Assembly (NCBI RefSeq): GCF_030717995.2
Contig: NZ_CP157743.1
Span: 4,242,501 to 4,306,500, forward strand
From: Methylomarinum sp. Ch1-1
GTDB lineage: Bacteria; Pseudomonadota; Gammaproteobacteria; Methylococcales; Methylomonadaceae
Direction of reading: 5' to 3'
Length of the DNA stretch: 64,000 nucleotides
The notes under the pieces are model-generated. The model saw nothing but the letters and a program-made list of their open reading frames with translations, did no database searches and was not told the DNA's origin. A program made the position numbers and the translations under genes. The stretch's first letter is position 1; each line of letters opens with the position of its first letter. Of the stretch, positions 9,404-17,856 are shown piece after piece.

Positions 9404-9460
9404 ACATCTCGGTGTGCTATCGCCCTATAAAGAAGGGTTGCGGATAGACAGTGGAAAAGC

Positions 9461-10744
9461 TTATTTGTTCTGCAACAATCGGGCGATATCCTCCAGCAAT
9501 TGTTCGCCGTCGTCGAAGTATCTGACGCCGAAGCGGGTTCGGTAAATTTCGCCGAACCGCATCAGCAGCGCGGAAAATTCCTGACGGGAAAAGCGCTCGC
9601 CCTCCATCTGAGCGATCATACTGGCGATAGGGTCGTCAATTTTTTTATCGAACTGCCGTTCGAAACTGTTGCTCAGCGTTTTATACAGTAAACGCGCCTT
9701 GTCCTCATTGCCATGGACATCGGCCAACAAACCGGCAATCACACTGTCAGTGCTTTTGACCGGCTTATGGTGCTGTTTTTGGTAAACGCTTTCCAGCGTC
9801 GTGATCAGCTCTCGCATATCCTCTTCCGGATAACCGCGACGCTCCAGCCAGGCGAACACATCGGCCATCTGAAATTCGCCCTCTTCCCGCTGTTTCGCGG
9901 CAGGAGGCGCGGCCGAAGACTTCTCATGCTGTTGGATTTTTTGTTGGCTGGCCGCCGATATCTTGCGCCAATAATGACTGAAATAAGGTAGGTTTTTTTC
10001 GTTCAGGAATTGTCTTTTGACGATATCGGCCAAGGCGAAGAAACAACAACTGACTGATGATTCGGGCGCGCCTATCACCACCGGCTGCTGCCGACTGACT
10101 GCATCCGCCACGGCCGCATCATTGGCCAGGTAGCCCAGATAGTGGATATTGACCTTCAGGTATTTTTCCACCGCCATCTGAAAGCGTCTAAACACCTTTT
10201 GACTGACTTTATAATCATCGACACGATTGACCAGCGCAAAAAGATTGCGCTTGCCGCCCCTGATCGACAGCATCTTCAGCAAGGCAAAGGCATCGGTCAG
10301 CGAAGTCGGCTCCGGCGTAATCACGACGACCCGATACTGCGCCGAGGCGACGAAATCCAGCACCCCGCTGTCGATGCCCGCGGCGGTATCGATCAGGATA
10401 TAGTCGAAGCGCTGTTCCAATTCGGCCAGCGCGTTCACCAACACCTGACGCTGTTCTCTGCCTAAATCCGAACAACGACGCACGCCGGAGGCCGCGGGCA
10501 CGACAGATAAGCCGCCCTCCACTTCCACGATGATTTCCGCTATGCGCTTGTCGCCATTAAGCACCTGTTCGAGGGTGTATTGCGGCTGTATGCCCAGCAG
10601 GATATTGATGTTGGCCAGCCCGGTATCGGCATCGAACACACAGACTTTTGCATGCCGGGCGGCCAAGGCCAAACCGAGATTGGTGGCGGCATTGGTCTTG
10701 CCGACGCCGCCTTTACCACTGGTTATCGCAATAACTGTCGCCAT
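9461..10744 (-). CDS. MinD/FlhG-type P-loop ATPase with C-terminal extension
   Basis: The N-terminal ~260 residues are a MinD/ParA/FlhG-type ATPase with deviant Walker A GKGGVGKTNAATNLGLALA (about 10-28), Walker A' region VFDADTGLANINILLG and Walker B-like ILIDTAAGIDSGVLDF. After it comes a Q/K-rich linker (about 265-290) and a ~135-residue helical C-terminal region (EEGEFQMADVFAWLERRGY... to the end) that I do not recognise. It is the last gene of an operon with 5-FCL and nspC, six bases after nspC. FlhG/FleN relatives control flagellar number, but there are no flagellar genes here, so the role is open. Confidence 0.8.
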   Translation of the reverse strand: MATVIAITSGKGGVGKTNAATNLGLALAARHAKVCVFDADTGLANINILLGIQPQYTLEQVLNGDKRIAEIIVEVEGGLSVVPAASGVRRCSDLGREQRQVLVNALAELEQRFDYILIDTAAGIDSGVLDFVASAQYRVVVITPEPTSLTDAFALLKMLSIRGGKRNLFALVNRVDDYKVSQKVFRRFQMAVEKYLKVNIHYLGYLANDAAVADAVSRQQPVVIGAPESSVSCCFFALADIVKRQFLNEKNLPYFSHYWRKISAASQQKIQQHEKSSAAPPAAKQREEGEFQMADVFAWLERRGYPEEDMRELITTLESVYQKQHHKPVKSTDSVIAGLLADVHGNEDKARLLYKTLSNSFERQFDKKIDDPIASMIAQMEGERFSRQEFSALLMRFGEIYRTRFGVRYFDDGEQLLEDIARLLQNK

Positions 10745-10750
10745 GCCTCG

Positions 10751-11890
10751 CTATCCTCCGACCCGCCATTGCTTGCGATAATCCTGGTAATCATCCTGTT
10801 TCAGCTGCATCAAGTTTTTTCCGTCCCAGTTATAAATCGTCGGTAAATTATAGCCGTTGAAGCGATTGGCCTTGATCAGACTATAGGCGCCGAGGTTTTT
10901 AAACACGATGCGCTCGCCGATTTCCGGCGTCTTGTCGAAACGATATTCACCAAACAGGTCGCCGGCCAAACAGCTCGACCCCGCCAGAATAACAGGTACC
11001 TCTCCCTGCTGTGGATTTAGCAATTCCGCTGCGCGCTGGTATTCAAAAATTTCGGGATGATGATTGACCGTGCTGTCGACAATCAAGACGGTCTTGCCGT
11101 CACTGTCGAAGCGGTCGATCACGCGAGTGCACAGATAGCCGGCCCGGCCAACGATGTCCTTGCCAGGTTCGATATAGACATCCAACGCGAAATCCCCTTT
11201 CAAGGCCTTGACCAGCTGCACAAATGCCCCCTTGTCCTCTATCTGGCTGAACAGATAACCACCGCCCAGGTTGAGCCATTTCAGAGCACTCGCCTGTTTC
11301 GACAAAGCCTTACTGATCTTCTCCATGGTCCGCAGCAACGGAGAAAAATCCTGACAGGAAAAAACGGTATGAAAATGCAACCCCTCGACGTCTCCGGCCC
11401 AATCTAATTGGTCCAGCAGCTCGATATCGATCCCTAATTTGGAATGGGGCCGACAGGGATCGAAGCGTAGGTCGCTTAGAAATGACAGCTTCGGATTGAT
11501 GCGTAAACCAGGCGAATATTCGCCCCCCTTAGCCGCCAGTGTTTGCCATTGCCCGGGGGAATTAAAACTGATATGACTGCAAAGTTTGCTTAATTCGGCA
11601 AATTCGCCGTTCCTCAGTCCCGGCGAAGTCAGGTGTATGCTGCCGTCAGCACCGATACACTCCCGAGCCAGTCTAGCCTCGAATAAGGAGCTGACTGAAA
11701 TGCCGTCCAACTCCTGCGCCGCTAACTCCACGACCGGTTGTAACGGCAAAGCCTTCATCGAATACAGCACCTTGCATCCGCTTTCCTCTCGCAATTCGGC
11801 GAGATCGCGCAAGCTTTTACGGATGGCGGTCTCGTCGACGATAAAAGCCGGACTGTCTGTTAAACCCTGCTCCCGCAAACACGCTTCCAT
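10751..11890 (-). CDS. nspC: Carboxynorspermidine decarboxylase NspC
   Basis: This 379-residue protein is a fold-III PLP-dependent decarboxylase. The PLP lysine lies in VLYSMKALPLQP (K46); HFHTVFSCQDF, WLNLGGGYLF, YIEPGKDIVGRAGYL and LAGSSCLAGDLFGEYRF match NspC, which makes norspermidine or spermidine from the carboxy precursor. The start codon overlaps the stop of the upstream 5-FCL gene by one base (TGATG), indicating coupling. The partner carboxynorspermidine dehydrogenase is not in the window. Confidence 0.94.
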   Translation of the reverse strand: MEACLREQGLTDSPAFIVDETAIRKSLRDLAELREESGCKVLYSMKALPLQPVVELAAQELDGISVSSLFEARLARECIGADGSIHLTSPGLRNGEFAELSKLCSHISFNSPGQWQTLAAKGGEYSPGLRINPKLSFLSDLRFDPCRPHSKLGIDIELLDQLDWAGDVEGLHFHTVFSCQDFSPLLRTMEKISKALSKQASALKWLNLGGGYLFSQIEDKGAFVQLVKALKGDFALDVYIEPGKDIVGRAGYLCTRVIDRFDSDGKTVLIVDSTVNHHPEIFEYQRAAELLNPQQGEVPVILAGSSCLAGDLFGEYRFDKTPEIGERIVFKNLGAYSLIKANRFNGYNLPTIYNWDGKNLMQLKQDDYQDYRKQWRVGG

Positions 11891-12480
11891 CAGCGCCCCT
11901 TACCCCGGTAAACCGCCGTTTCGGTGATGACCTTATCCATGTAGACGTCATGGCTGTCCATCGCGACCGACTCTAGCAATTGCGCCTGATAACATACCCC
12001 CGCCACCACAGCATCCTCGCGAACATTCTCCAATAGGCGATCGTAATAACCGGCGCCATGACCGAGACGCCCGCCATTGCAATCGAATGCTACGCCGGGC
12101 GCCATGATCAGATCGAGCTCCTCGACATCGACCCGTTTCGCCGGCTCCAGCCATCTTTCCTGCGGCGGCTCCAGAATTCCCCAGGTTCCTGTCACCAGTT
12201 CATTAAGATCCTCCAAACGCCATAAGCCCAGTTTATTACGGCCCTGTTCATCGACGGTGCAGTAAGGAATCACGCAGCATTTGTCGCTATCCAACTGGGT
12301 AAGCAGCGTGTCCACTGTCCTAACCTCGGAGCGACAGTGCAGATACCACATGACAGTGCCGGCCCATTGATACTCCGGAAGCGCAACAAACTGCTCACAA
12401 ATCTTTCGACTGAGCTCATCTTTCTCTGATTGAGCCTGACGCGCCGCATCGGCTTGGCGACGCTGTTGCTGTTTTAGCAC
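11890..12480 (-). CDS. 5-formyltetrahydrofolate cyclo-ligase
   Basis: The protein carries the cyclo-ligase signature GGRLGHGAGYYDRLL plus DLIMAPGVAFD, and converts 5-formyl-THF to methenyl-THF with ATP, feeding the folate C1 pool. The start is set at the GTG at 12480 because AAGGGG lies eight bases before it and the protein then begins at the usual place for the family. A longer frame from GTG 12528 is open but begins in decayed copies of a heptamer repeat. A TATAAT -10-like box lies at 12668-12673 on this strand, beyond the repeat, so the heptamers would sit in the 5' leader (inference). It is the first gene of the 5-FCL-nspC-minD-like operon. Confidence 0.88.
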   Translation of the reverse strand: MLKQQQRRQADAARQAQSEKDELSRKICEQFVALPEYQWAGTVMWYLHCRSEVRTVDTLLTQLDSDKCCVIPYCTVDEQGRNKLGLWRLEDLNELVTGTWGILEPPQERWLEPAKRVDVEELDLIMAPGVAFDCNGGRLGHGAGYYDRLLENVREDAVVAGVCYQAQLLESVAMDSHDVYMDKVITETAVYRGKGR

Positions 12481-12514
12481 CGATTTATCCCCTTCTTCAC
12501 TCTCACTCACCTGC

Positions 12515-12661
12515 CTTTCACCTTTCACCTTTCGTCTTTCGTCTTTCGTCTTTCGTCTTTCGTCTTTCGTCTTTCGTCTTTCGTCTTTCGTCTTTCGTCT
12601 TTCGTCTTTCGTCTTTCGTCTTTCGTCTTTCGTCTTTCGTCTTTCGTCTTTCGTCTTTCGT
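12515..12661. repeat. Heptanucleotide tandem repeat, 19 perfect units of CTTTCGT plus two decayed units
   Basis: From 12529 to 12661 the unit CTTTCGT is repeated exactly 19 times, preceded by two CTTTCAC units at 12515-12528. On the minus strand the unit is ACGAAAG. It lies between the divergent 5-FCL and mtdB genes. Read on the minus strand the tract is open in the 5-FCL frame but has no ATG/GTG/TTG, and is closed by a TGA at 12663-12661. Copy number could vary by slipped-strand mispairing and change leader length or promoter spacing for both transcripts. Confidence 0.97.
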
Positions 12662-12761
12662 CAGCAATTATACCCTCACAATGAAACTCAAACCGCACAA
12701 GCCTGTTATCGACCGGTATTTTCTTTTATACTTAAGCGCTAAACAACTTCAAGAGGTAACC

Positions 12762-13670
12762 ATGGAAAAACCATTTATTCTACACATGCTGACAACGGCG
12801 AAAAATTTAAGTCCTTTCGATGTCAACATGGCAATGGACGCGGGCTGGCTGCAAGCGGTCCCCTATATAAATGTTGAACCTAGCGAAGTTCGCGGCCTGG
12901 TTCAGGACGCCATCTTCTCACGTAGCCCCAAAGGCTTGAAAAGAACCGGCATCTTCATTGGCGGCCGTGAAACAAAATTGGCAATGGACATGTTGAAAAC
13001 GGCGAAAAACTCGATGGTTCCGCCTTTTGAAGTTTCCGTATTCGCCGACCCCAGCGGCGCTTTTACCACGGCTGCCGGCATGGTTGCCGCAGTTGAAAAA
13101 GAGCTGGCCGACAAATTCGGCTCCACGCTGGAAGGCAAAAACATCCTCGCGCTAGGCGGAACAGGACCCGTCGGACAGGCGGCCGCCGTCATCGCCGCTC
13201 AGGCCGGCGCCAATGTCAGAATTATCGGACGCCAGTTGGAAAAAGCCGAACGCATCGCCGACTTATGCAGCAATGAATTCGGCGACGGCAAAATCTCCAT
13301 CAGCGCGGGCGCCGACGCCGATAAGGCGGAATACATTAAAACCACCGATGTGGTTTTTGCGACCGGCGCGGCCGGCATCGAACTGTTGAGCGCGGAACTG
13401 ATCGCCTCGGCGCCGCAATTGAAAGTCGCGGCCGACGTCAATGCGGTTCCACCCTCCGGCATTGCCGGCGTCGATGCCTTCGATAACGGCGCGGCCATCG
13501 CGGGTTCACAAAGCGGCGCCGTCGGCATTGGCGCGCTGGCGATCGGCAACATCAAATATCAGGCCCAAAGTCGTCTGCTGAAGCGGATGCTGGAATCCGA
13601 CAAGCCTCTCTATATACATTTTGAACACGCTTTTGAAGTCGCTCGTGAATTTATTAAAGAATCTGCTTAA
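12762..13670 (+). CDS. mtdB: Methylene-tetrahydromethanopterin dehydrogenase family protein (MtdB-like), first paralogue
   Basis: This 302-residue protein has the MtdB-type opening FILHMLTTAKNLSPFDVNMAMDAG, the nucleotide-binding GGTGPVGQAAAVIAAQAGA and the C-terminal VAADVNAVPPSGIAGVD...GALAIGNIKYQ. MtdB oxidises methylene-H4MPT to methenyl-H4MPT with NAD(P) in formaldehyde oxidation. The ATG at 12762 is chosen over one at 12681 because AAGAGG lies just upstream and family members begin here. The second paralogue follows 37 bases later. Compared with that copy, this one departs from family patterns around residues 28-45, so it could have different cofactor or pterin preference. Confidence 0.85.
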   Translation: MEKPFILHMLTTAKNLSPFDVNMAMDAGWLQAVPYINVEPSEVRGLVQDAIFSRSPKGLKRTGIFIGGRETKLAMDMLKTAKNSMVPPFEVSVFADPSGAFTTAAGMVAAVEKELADKFGSTLEGKNILALGGTGPVGQAAAVIAAQAGANVRIIGRQLEKAERIADLCSNEFGDGKISISAGADADKAEYIKTTDVVFATGAAGIELLSAELIASAPQLKVAADVNAVPPSGIAGVDAFDNGAAIAGSQSGAVGIGALAIGNIKYQAQSRLLKRMLESDKPLYIHFEHAFEVAREFIKESA

Positions 13671-13707
13671 AGGCTTTTGTCCCCATCATCCGAAAGGAGG
13701 CCAGAAA

Positions 13708-14613
13708 ATGGATAAACGTAGTATCCTCCATATGTTCGATCCGACGCCTAACAACAGCCCCTTCGACGTCAACATGGCGCTGGATGCCGGCTTCGATGTA
13801 TTGATGCCGTATTCGAATGTCAAATTGGAAAGCGTGCATGGCCTGACGCAAGACGCCATTTTTTCGCGCGGGCCAAGCGGCGTCAAAAAAACCGCGATCT
13901 TCATCGGCGGGCGCGACATGGGACTGGCTATCGACATGCTGAAAACCGCCCAACAGGCGATGGTGCCTCCTTTCCAGATTTCCGTGTTTGCCGATCCCAG
14001 CGGCGCTTACACCACCGCCGCCGCACTGGTGGCTTGCGTGGAAAGAGAGCTGCAACAAAAACACGGCAAGGCGCTAAAAGGCAGCAAAGCTCTGGTTTTT
14101 GGCGGCACCGGCCCGGTCGGCATCGCCACCGGCGTGATCGCTTCGCTGGCAGGCGCCGATACGACGCTGGTGGATCATCTGTCGCTTGACGCGGCCAATG
14201 ACGCCGCCAAGGAATACAACCGACGCTTTAAGTCGACGCTGCAGGGCGCCGTGGCTGGTTCCGATGACGCAAAAGCCGCCTTGATCACCGATGCAGACAT
14301 TATTTTCTGCACCGCCAAGGCCGGCATTCAGGTCTTGAATGCACGGGTCCTAGCCGAGGTCAAACAGCTGAAAGTAGCCGGCGATGTCAATGCAGTCCCC
14401 CCGATGGGCATCGAAGGCATTAAGCTGAAAGACTTCGGCGCCCCGCTGATCCATGCGACCGGCGTTAGCGGCGCGGTCGGCGTCGGACCGCTGGCGGTCG
14501 GCGATATCAAATATCAACTGCAAAATGTGTTGTTGAAATCGATGCTGGAAAGCGAAACCCCGCTATACCTGGACTTTCGCGACGCCTTCAGCAAGGCGCA
14601 AACCTTGGTGTGA
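13708..14613 (+). CDS. mtdB: Methylene-tetrahydromethanopterin dehydrogenase MtdB, second paralogue
   Basis: This 301-residue protein shares the first copy's layout: SILHMFDPTPNNSPFDVNMA, PYSNVKLESVHGLTQDAIFS, Rossmann motif GGTGPVGIATGVIASLAGA and AGDVNAVPPMGIEGI...GVGPLAVGDIKYQLQ. From memory of the family it looks closer to canonical MtdB than the upstream copy. AAGGAGG lies eight bases before the ATG at 13708; an upstream in-frame extension would overlap the first gene's end and is unlikely. The two genes are presumably cotranscribed. MtdB catalyses the NAD(P)-dependent methylene-H4MPT step of the methanopterin C1 oxidation route in the cytoplasm. Confidence 0.88.
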   Translation: MDKRSILHMFDPTPNNSPFDVNMALDAGFDVLMPYSNVKLESVHGLTQDAIFSRGPSGVKKTAIFIGGRDMGLAIDMLKTAQQAMVPPFQISVFADPSGAYTTAAALVACVERELQQKHGKALKGSKALVFGGTGPVGIATGVIASLAGADTTLVDHLSLDAANDAAKEYNRRFKSTLQGAVAGSDDAKAALITDADIIFCTAKAGIQVLNARVLAEVKQLKVAGDVNAVPPMGIEGIKLKDFGAPLIHATGVSGAVGVGPLAVGDIKYQLQNVLLKSMLESETPLYLDFRDAFSKAQTLV

Positions 14614-14618
14614 GCTCA

Positions 14619-14652
14619 CGGATACTGAAGAAATCGCTTTCTTCAGTATCCG
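14619..14652. terminator. Bidirectional terminator between mtdB and the GacA-type regulator
   Basis: A perfect 15-bp inverted repeat, CGGATACTGAAGAAA and its complement, around a TCGC loop, with A-rich and T-rich inner edges. It lies just after the mtdB stop codon and overlaps the last codons of the convergent regulator gene. Confidence 0.85.
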
Positions 14653-15293
14653 CTGACCGAGTTCTCCAGTAAATTAAACTTGACCGCCAAACGCGTTAAT
14701 TCGACGTCATTTTTAACCTTCAATTTCTCATACAGGCGATAGCGATAGGTATTCACCGTCTTGTCGCTGATCACCAGAATATCCGACATTTCCTGGATAC
14801 TCTTGCCTTGCAGAATCAGATTAACCACCTGCGATTCTCGTTGCGATAATTTACCGAACGGCGACGAACCTTCGTCCTGCAAGCCTTGAAAAGCCAGATT
14901 GTTAGCCACTTCCGAACACAGATAACGTTGGCCTGACATAACGGTATGGATCGCATTGACCATCTCGTCCACCGGCGAGCCTTTGGAAATAAATCCCATC
15001 GCCCCCATTTTCAGCAAGCGCTGAGGCACCGGCCCATTGTTGCACACCGACAACACGATGACCTTAGCCTCAGGGTTGGATTGCAGAATCCTCCGACAGG
15101 TTTCCACACCGCCGATGCCCGGCATATTGATATCCAGCATAATAATGTCCGGATCATGCTTTTCCAGCAGCTCCAGAGCCTCCTCTCCGGTACTGCACAC
15201 ATCGACGACCTCGATTGAATCGACCGCATTCAACAAAGCCTCAACCCCGGTTCTGACCAACTCATGATCATCAACAAGTAAAACCTTAATCAT
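14643..15293 (-). CDS. uvrY: GacA/UvrY-type response regulator
   Basis: The 216-residue protein has a receiver domain with acidic pair DD (8-9), phospho-acceptor D54 in IIMLDINMPG, conserved S/T and K in VIVLSV and GFISKG, and a LuxR-type HTH (about 145-205; KLSQRESQVVNLILQGKSIQE, ISDKTVNTYRYRLYEKL). Length and sequence match GacA/UvrY/SirA, which in gammaproteobacteria activate CsrB/RsmZ-type small RNAs under BarA/GacS control. No uvrC or pgsA follows and no histidine kinase is nearby. Its terminator is shared with mtdB. Confidence 0.88.
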   Translation of the reverse strand: MIKVLLVDDHELVRTGVEALLNAVDSIEVVDVCSTGEEALELLEKHDPDIIMLDINMPGIGGVETCRRILQSNPEAKVIVLSVCNNGPVPQRLLKMGAMGFISKGSPVDEMVNAIHTVMSGQRYLCSEVANNLAFQGLQDEGSSPFGKLSQRESQVVNLILQGKSIQEMSDILVISDKTVNTYRYRLYEKLKVKNDVELTRLAVKFNLLENSVSGY

Positions 15294-15695
15294 AAAATCA
15301 CTGCACTATAAATTGAATATTTTGACAAACGTCATGATGACGCCCATCGATCCCTGAACAAATGCCTTTTAGTGTCACAAATTTTCCACTATACAGCAAT
15401 TACTATCGTTTCGTACCGGTTCAAAGCATAGACCATTTTCCATTGGTATGCACAGCATCATTACCGGCTAGGTTATGCTGCCGTATTTTACAACAAAGCG
15501 CTTTAGACCTCGCACAATATTATCCCGCCACAACTGTTTCAGCAATCCTTAATTTAGATAACAAAGAGGGCTAGATGTGTGTGGATGTGGGCGGGTTACG
15601 CGACAATCACCGGCAACATAGCGCAATCGCCCCGATCCAATCATAACTGCCTCGGATATTGCGGACGCAATAAAAAGTTATGCTATGCTTTTGCC
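15294..15695. other. Intergenic region between the regulator and the stator genes
   Basis: This 400-base stretch separates the divergent regulator and motA-like genes and must hold both promoters. I see no convincing gene, repeat or strong consensus promoter. A TATGCT sequence shortly before the motA-like ATG could be a -10 box but would leave a very short leader. Confidence 0.4.
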
Positions 15696-16535
15696 ATGAA
15701 AAACAGCAAATGGCTCTCGCAATCTGTGGCTAAACAACCGGCTATTAATTATTCCACCACGATAGGCATCTTGTTAAGTCTGGCGCTATTGATCTTCATT
15801 ATCGCTTACGCCGCTAACGATCCGGATACCTTCATCAATTTCCCCGGACTGACCATCGTACTGGGCGGCACGTTGGCGGCGGCATTTCTCAGTTATCCAT
15901 TACGCGATATCAAACAAGCCATCAAATCGATCAAACGCGTTTTCTTTTACGACAGCTTGAATCCGCAACGGGAAGCCGATGAAATCATCGCCGTCGCCAA
16001 GATGTGGTTTCAACACGATACCGCCGCCATCGAGAATGTCATCGACAACATCAACAATCCGTATTTGAAAACCAGCTTTCAGCTGATCGTCGACAACACC
16101 CCGGTTGAAGACATCCTAGCCTTATTGAAATGGCGTATTTCCCGCTTGCGTGCCAAGGAAAGAGCCGAATCGAGCATTTTCCACAGCATGGCCTCGTTCG
16201 CCCCGGCCTTCGGCATGCTGGGAACGCTGGTCGGCCTGATCAACATGCTACAAATCATCGAAATCAAGGACATCAGCTCGATCACCGCCAACATGGCCGT
16301 CGCCTTGACCACGACCTTTTACGGACTGATGCTGGCCAACCTGATGTTCAACCCCATCGCCATCAAACTGGAAAGAAGAACGGAACAGCGCATCATGCTG
16401 ATGAGCATGCTGATGGAAGGCATCACGCTGATCGCCGAACGCCGCAACCCCTCTTTTATCCGAGAAACCCTCAGTTCATTCATCGTTCATTACGAGGATG
16501 AATTGCAAGACAGCGGCAAGCCCCAGCACCGATGA
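15696..16535 (+). CDS. MotA/PomA-like proton or sodium channel subunit
   Basis: The 279-residue protein has four membrane helices in MotA order: about 20-42 (GILLSLALLIFIIAYAA), 46-65 (FPGLTIVLGGTLAAAFL), 160-180 (FAPAFGMLGTLVGLINML) and 195-215. It has the cytoplasmic loop with KWRISRLRAKERAE and the family motif FGMLGTLVGLI. With the next gene it forms a stator-type pair that uses ion flow for mechanical work; no other flagellar genes are in the window. The ATG at 15696 is preferred to an in-frame ATG at 15579 because the extra 39 residues are not family-like, though no good Shine-Dalgarno is visible. The stop overlaps the motB-like start. Confidence 0.87.
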   Translation: MKNSKWLSQSVAKQPAINYSTTIGILLSLALLIFIIAYAANDPDTFINFPGLTIVLGGTLAAAFLSYPLRDIKQAIKSIKRVFFYDSLNPQREADEIIAVAKMWFQHDTAAIENVIDNINNPYLKTSFQLIVDNTPVEDILALLKWRISRLRAKERAESSIFHSMASFAPAFGMLGTLVGLINMLQIIEIKDISSITANMAVALTTTFYGLMLANLMFNPIAIKLERRTEQRIMLMSMLMEGITLIAERRNPSFIRETLSSFIVHYEDELQDSGKPQHR

Positions 16536-17449
16536 ACGGCAAGTCTTTCTCCCGCCTCGAATCCTCCCAGGCCATTGACGAATTACTGAGCTTGAGCGAC
16601 CGCCGCCAGCCGCCAAACTGGCTGCTGACCTATCTCGACGTCTTCGTACTGATTGTCATGCTGGTGGTCACGCTGGTGGCCTTGAGCACGTTTGAGCCCG
16701 ACGTTCGGAGCAATGAAAAACCGACAAAAATCGTCATTATCAAAAAAACCATCAAGCCGGCGAAGAAAGCCGAACCCGCACCCGTCGTTCCTGCCGAGCC
16801 TGCTGTAGCGCCGCCACCGGCAAAACCTCAACAGCCCATTCAAGTCGAAACGGAGCCAACGGTTGCGCCGGAAAAGACACCCATAGCCACAAAACCGGCT
16901 GCGACAATACAGACTACCGAAAACACACCGCTGCCCGAACAAGAACAGGCAGCCGAAAGCAAAACCGAACCTAAGGACGAAGCGGCCATGCAACAACAAT
17001 TGCATAGCCAGCTGCAACAACTGGGCCTGTCCGACAGCATCAACATGACCGTCACGCAGGGCTATGCCCAACTGGAGATTCAAGACAACATCCTCTATCA
17101 ATCGTCGGAGGCGACACTGACCGAAACGGGAAGGTCGGTGTTAAGTAAGCTGACACCACTGCTGAAACAAGCCAAGGGTTTGATATATATCGAAGGGCAT
17201 ACCGACAACCGCCCGATCAAAACCGCTCAATTTCCGTCCAACTGGGAACTAGGCGCCGCCAGGGCCACCAGCGTGCTGCATTTTCTCGCCTCCCAACAGA
17301 TCGATGCCTCCAGAATGCGGGCGGTCACCTACGCCGATACTCAACCGATTGCCGACAATGCCACCGAACCGGGACGGCGAAAAAACCGGCGCGTCAATAT
17401 CGTCGTCAAGATGCCTGACAACACTAACGTCCCTTACAAAACCGAATAA
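16532..17449 (+). CDS. MotB-like stator protein with OmpA peptidoglycan-binding domain
   Basis: This 305-residue protein has one N-terminal membrane helix with the MotB aspartate in place (WLLTYLDVFVLIVMLVV, D36), a long Pro/Ala/Lys/Glu-rich linker (about 62-155) and a C-terminal OmpA-type domain (about 195-300) with YIEGHTDNRPI, NWELGAARATSVLHFLASQ and GRRKNRRVNIVV. The start overlaps the motA-like stop (ATGA). The linker is longer than in typical flagellar MotB. The pair could drive a flagellar motor encoded elsewhere or another envelope process. Confidence 0.87.
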   Translation: MNGKSFSRLESSQAIDELLSLSDRRQPPNWLLTYLDVFVLIVMLVVTLVALSTFEPDVRSNEKPTKIVIIKKTIKPAKKAEPAPVVPAEPAVAPPPAKPQQPIQVETEPTVAPEKTPIATKPAATIQTTENTPLPEQEQAAESKTEPKDEAAMQQQLHSQLQQLGLSDSINMTVTQGYAQLEIQDNILYQSSEATLTETGRSVLSKLTPLLKQAKGLIYIEGHTDNRPIKTAQFPSNWELGAARATSVLHFLASQQIDASRMRAVTYADTQPIADNATEPGRRKNRRVNIVVKMPDNTNVPYKTE

Positions 17450-17667
17450 ATCCGCCTTCTCAGCAAAATTGCTTGCACAAAAAGCGTGCAGAACGTTTAG
17501 ATTTACGAGCAAAAGCGTCGACTTTCTTTACAGTAAAGCCCGGCATAATGTCAGATAATGCCGACCCACCCTGACAGATCAAGCCCTCACCAGCAAAGGC
17601 ATGATTTTTGCGTTAATTTTGTTAACAGCTTTATCCCGATAAATACTACAATACAAGGGTAATTTTT

Positions 17668-17838
17668 ATGGCCTTCGTCAAAGCCCAATCAGTCTTGCTG
17701 AAGCTTATCACATACGTTTTCATCGTCACCGTGTTTTTGAATTTCAGCGTTGAACCGGCTATCGCCGGAGAATTGACTTTGCAGAGCGGCAAATTTGACA
17801 ATTCGATAGGATGGGAAGAGCAAAGCGCCCCACATTAA
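17668..17838 (+). CDS. Small exported peptide of unknown function (56 residues)
   Basis: An ATG at 17668 with AAGGG nine bases upstream opens a 56-codon frame ending at TAA 17838. It encodes a signal-peptide-like N-terminus (LLKLITYVFIVTVFLNFSV, then EPAIAGE as a likely cleavage region) and a 24-residue mature tail rich in polar residues. It ends 19 bases before the convergent lpxH stop. It may be a real small exported protein or the stump of a longer secreted protein truncated by a stop; the tail has no recognisable domain. I do not recognise a family. Confidence 0.45.
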   Translation: MAFVKAQSVLLKLITYVFIVTVFLNFSVEPAIAGELTLQSGKFDNSIGWEEQSAPH

Positions 17839-17856
17839 CGCCAGTCTGCTAATTTA

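Noticed and set aside
12529-12661. Regular short repeats that could suggest a CRISPR array
   Set aside because: The unit is seven bases with no spacers. It is a simple tandem repeat.
15696-17449. A flagellar gene cluster
   Set aside because: Only the MotA/MotB-like pair is present; no other flagellar genes occur. It is reported as a stator-type pair.
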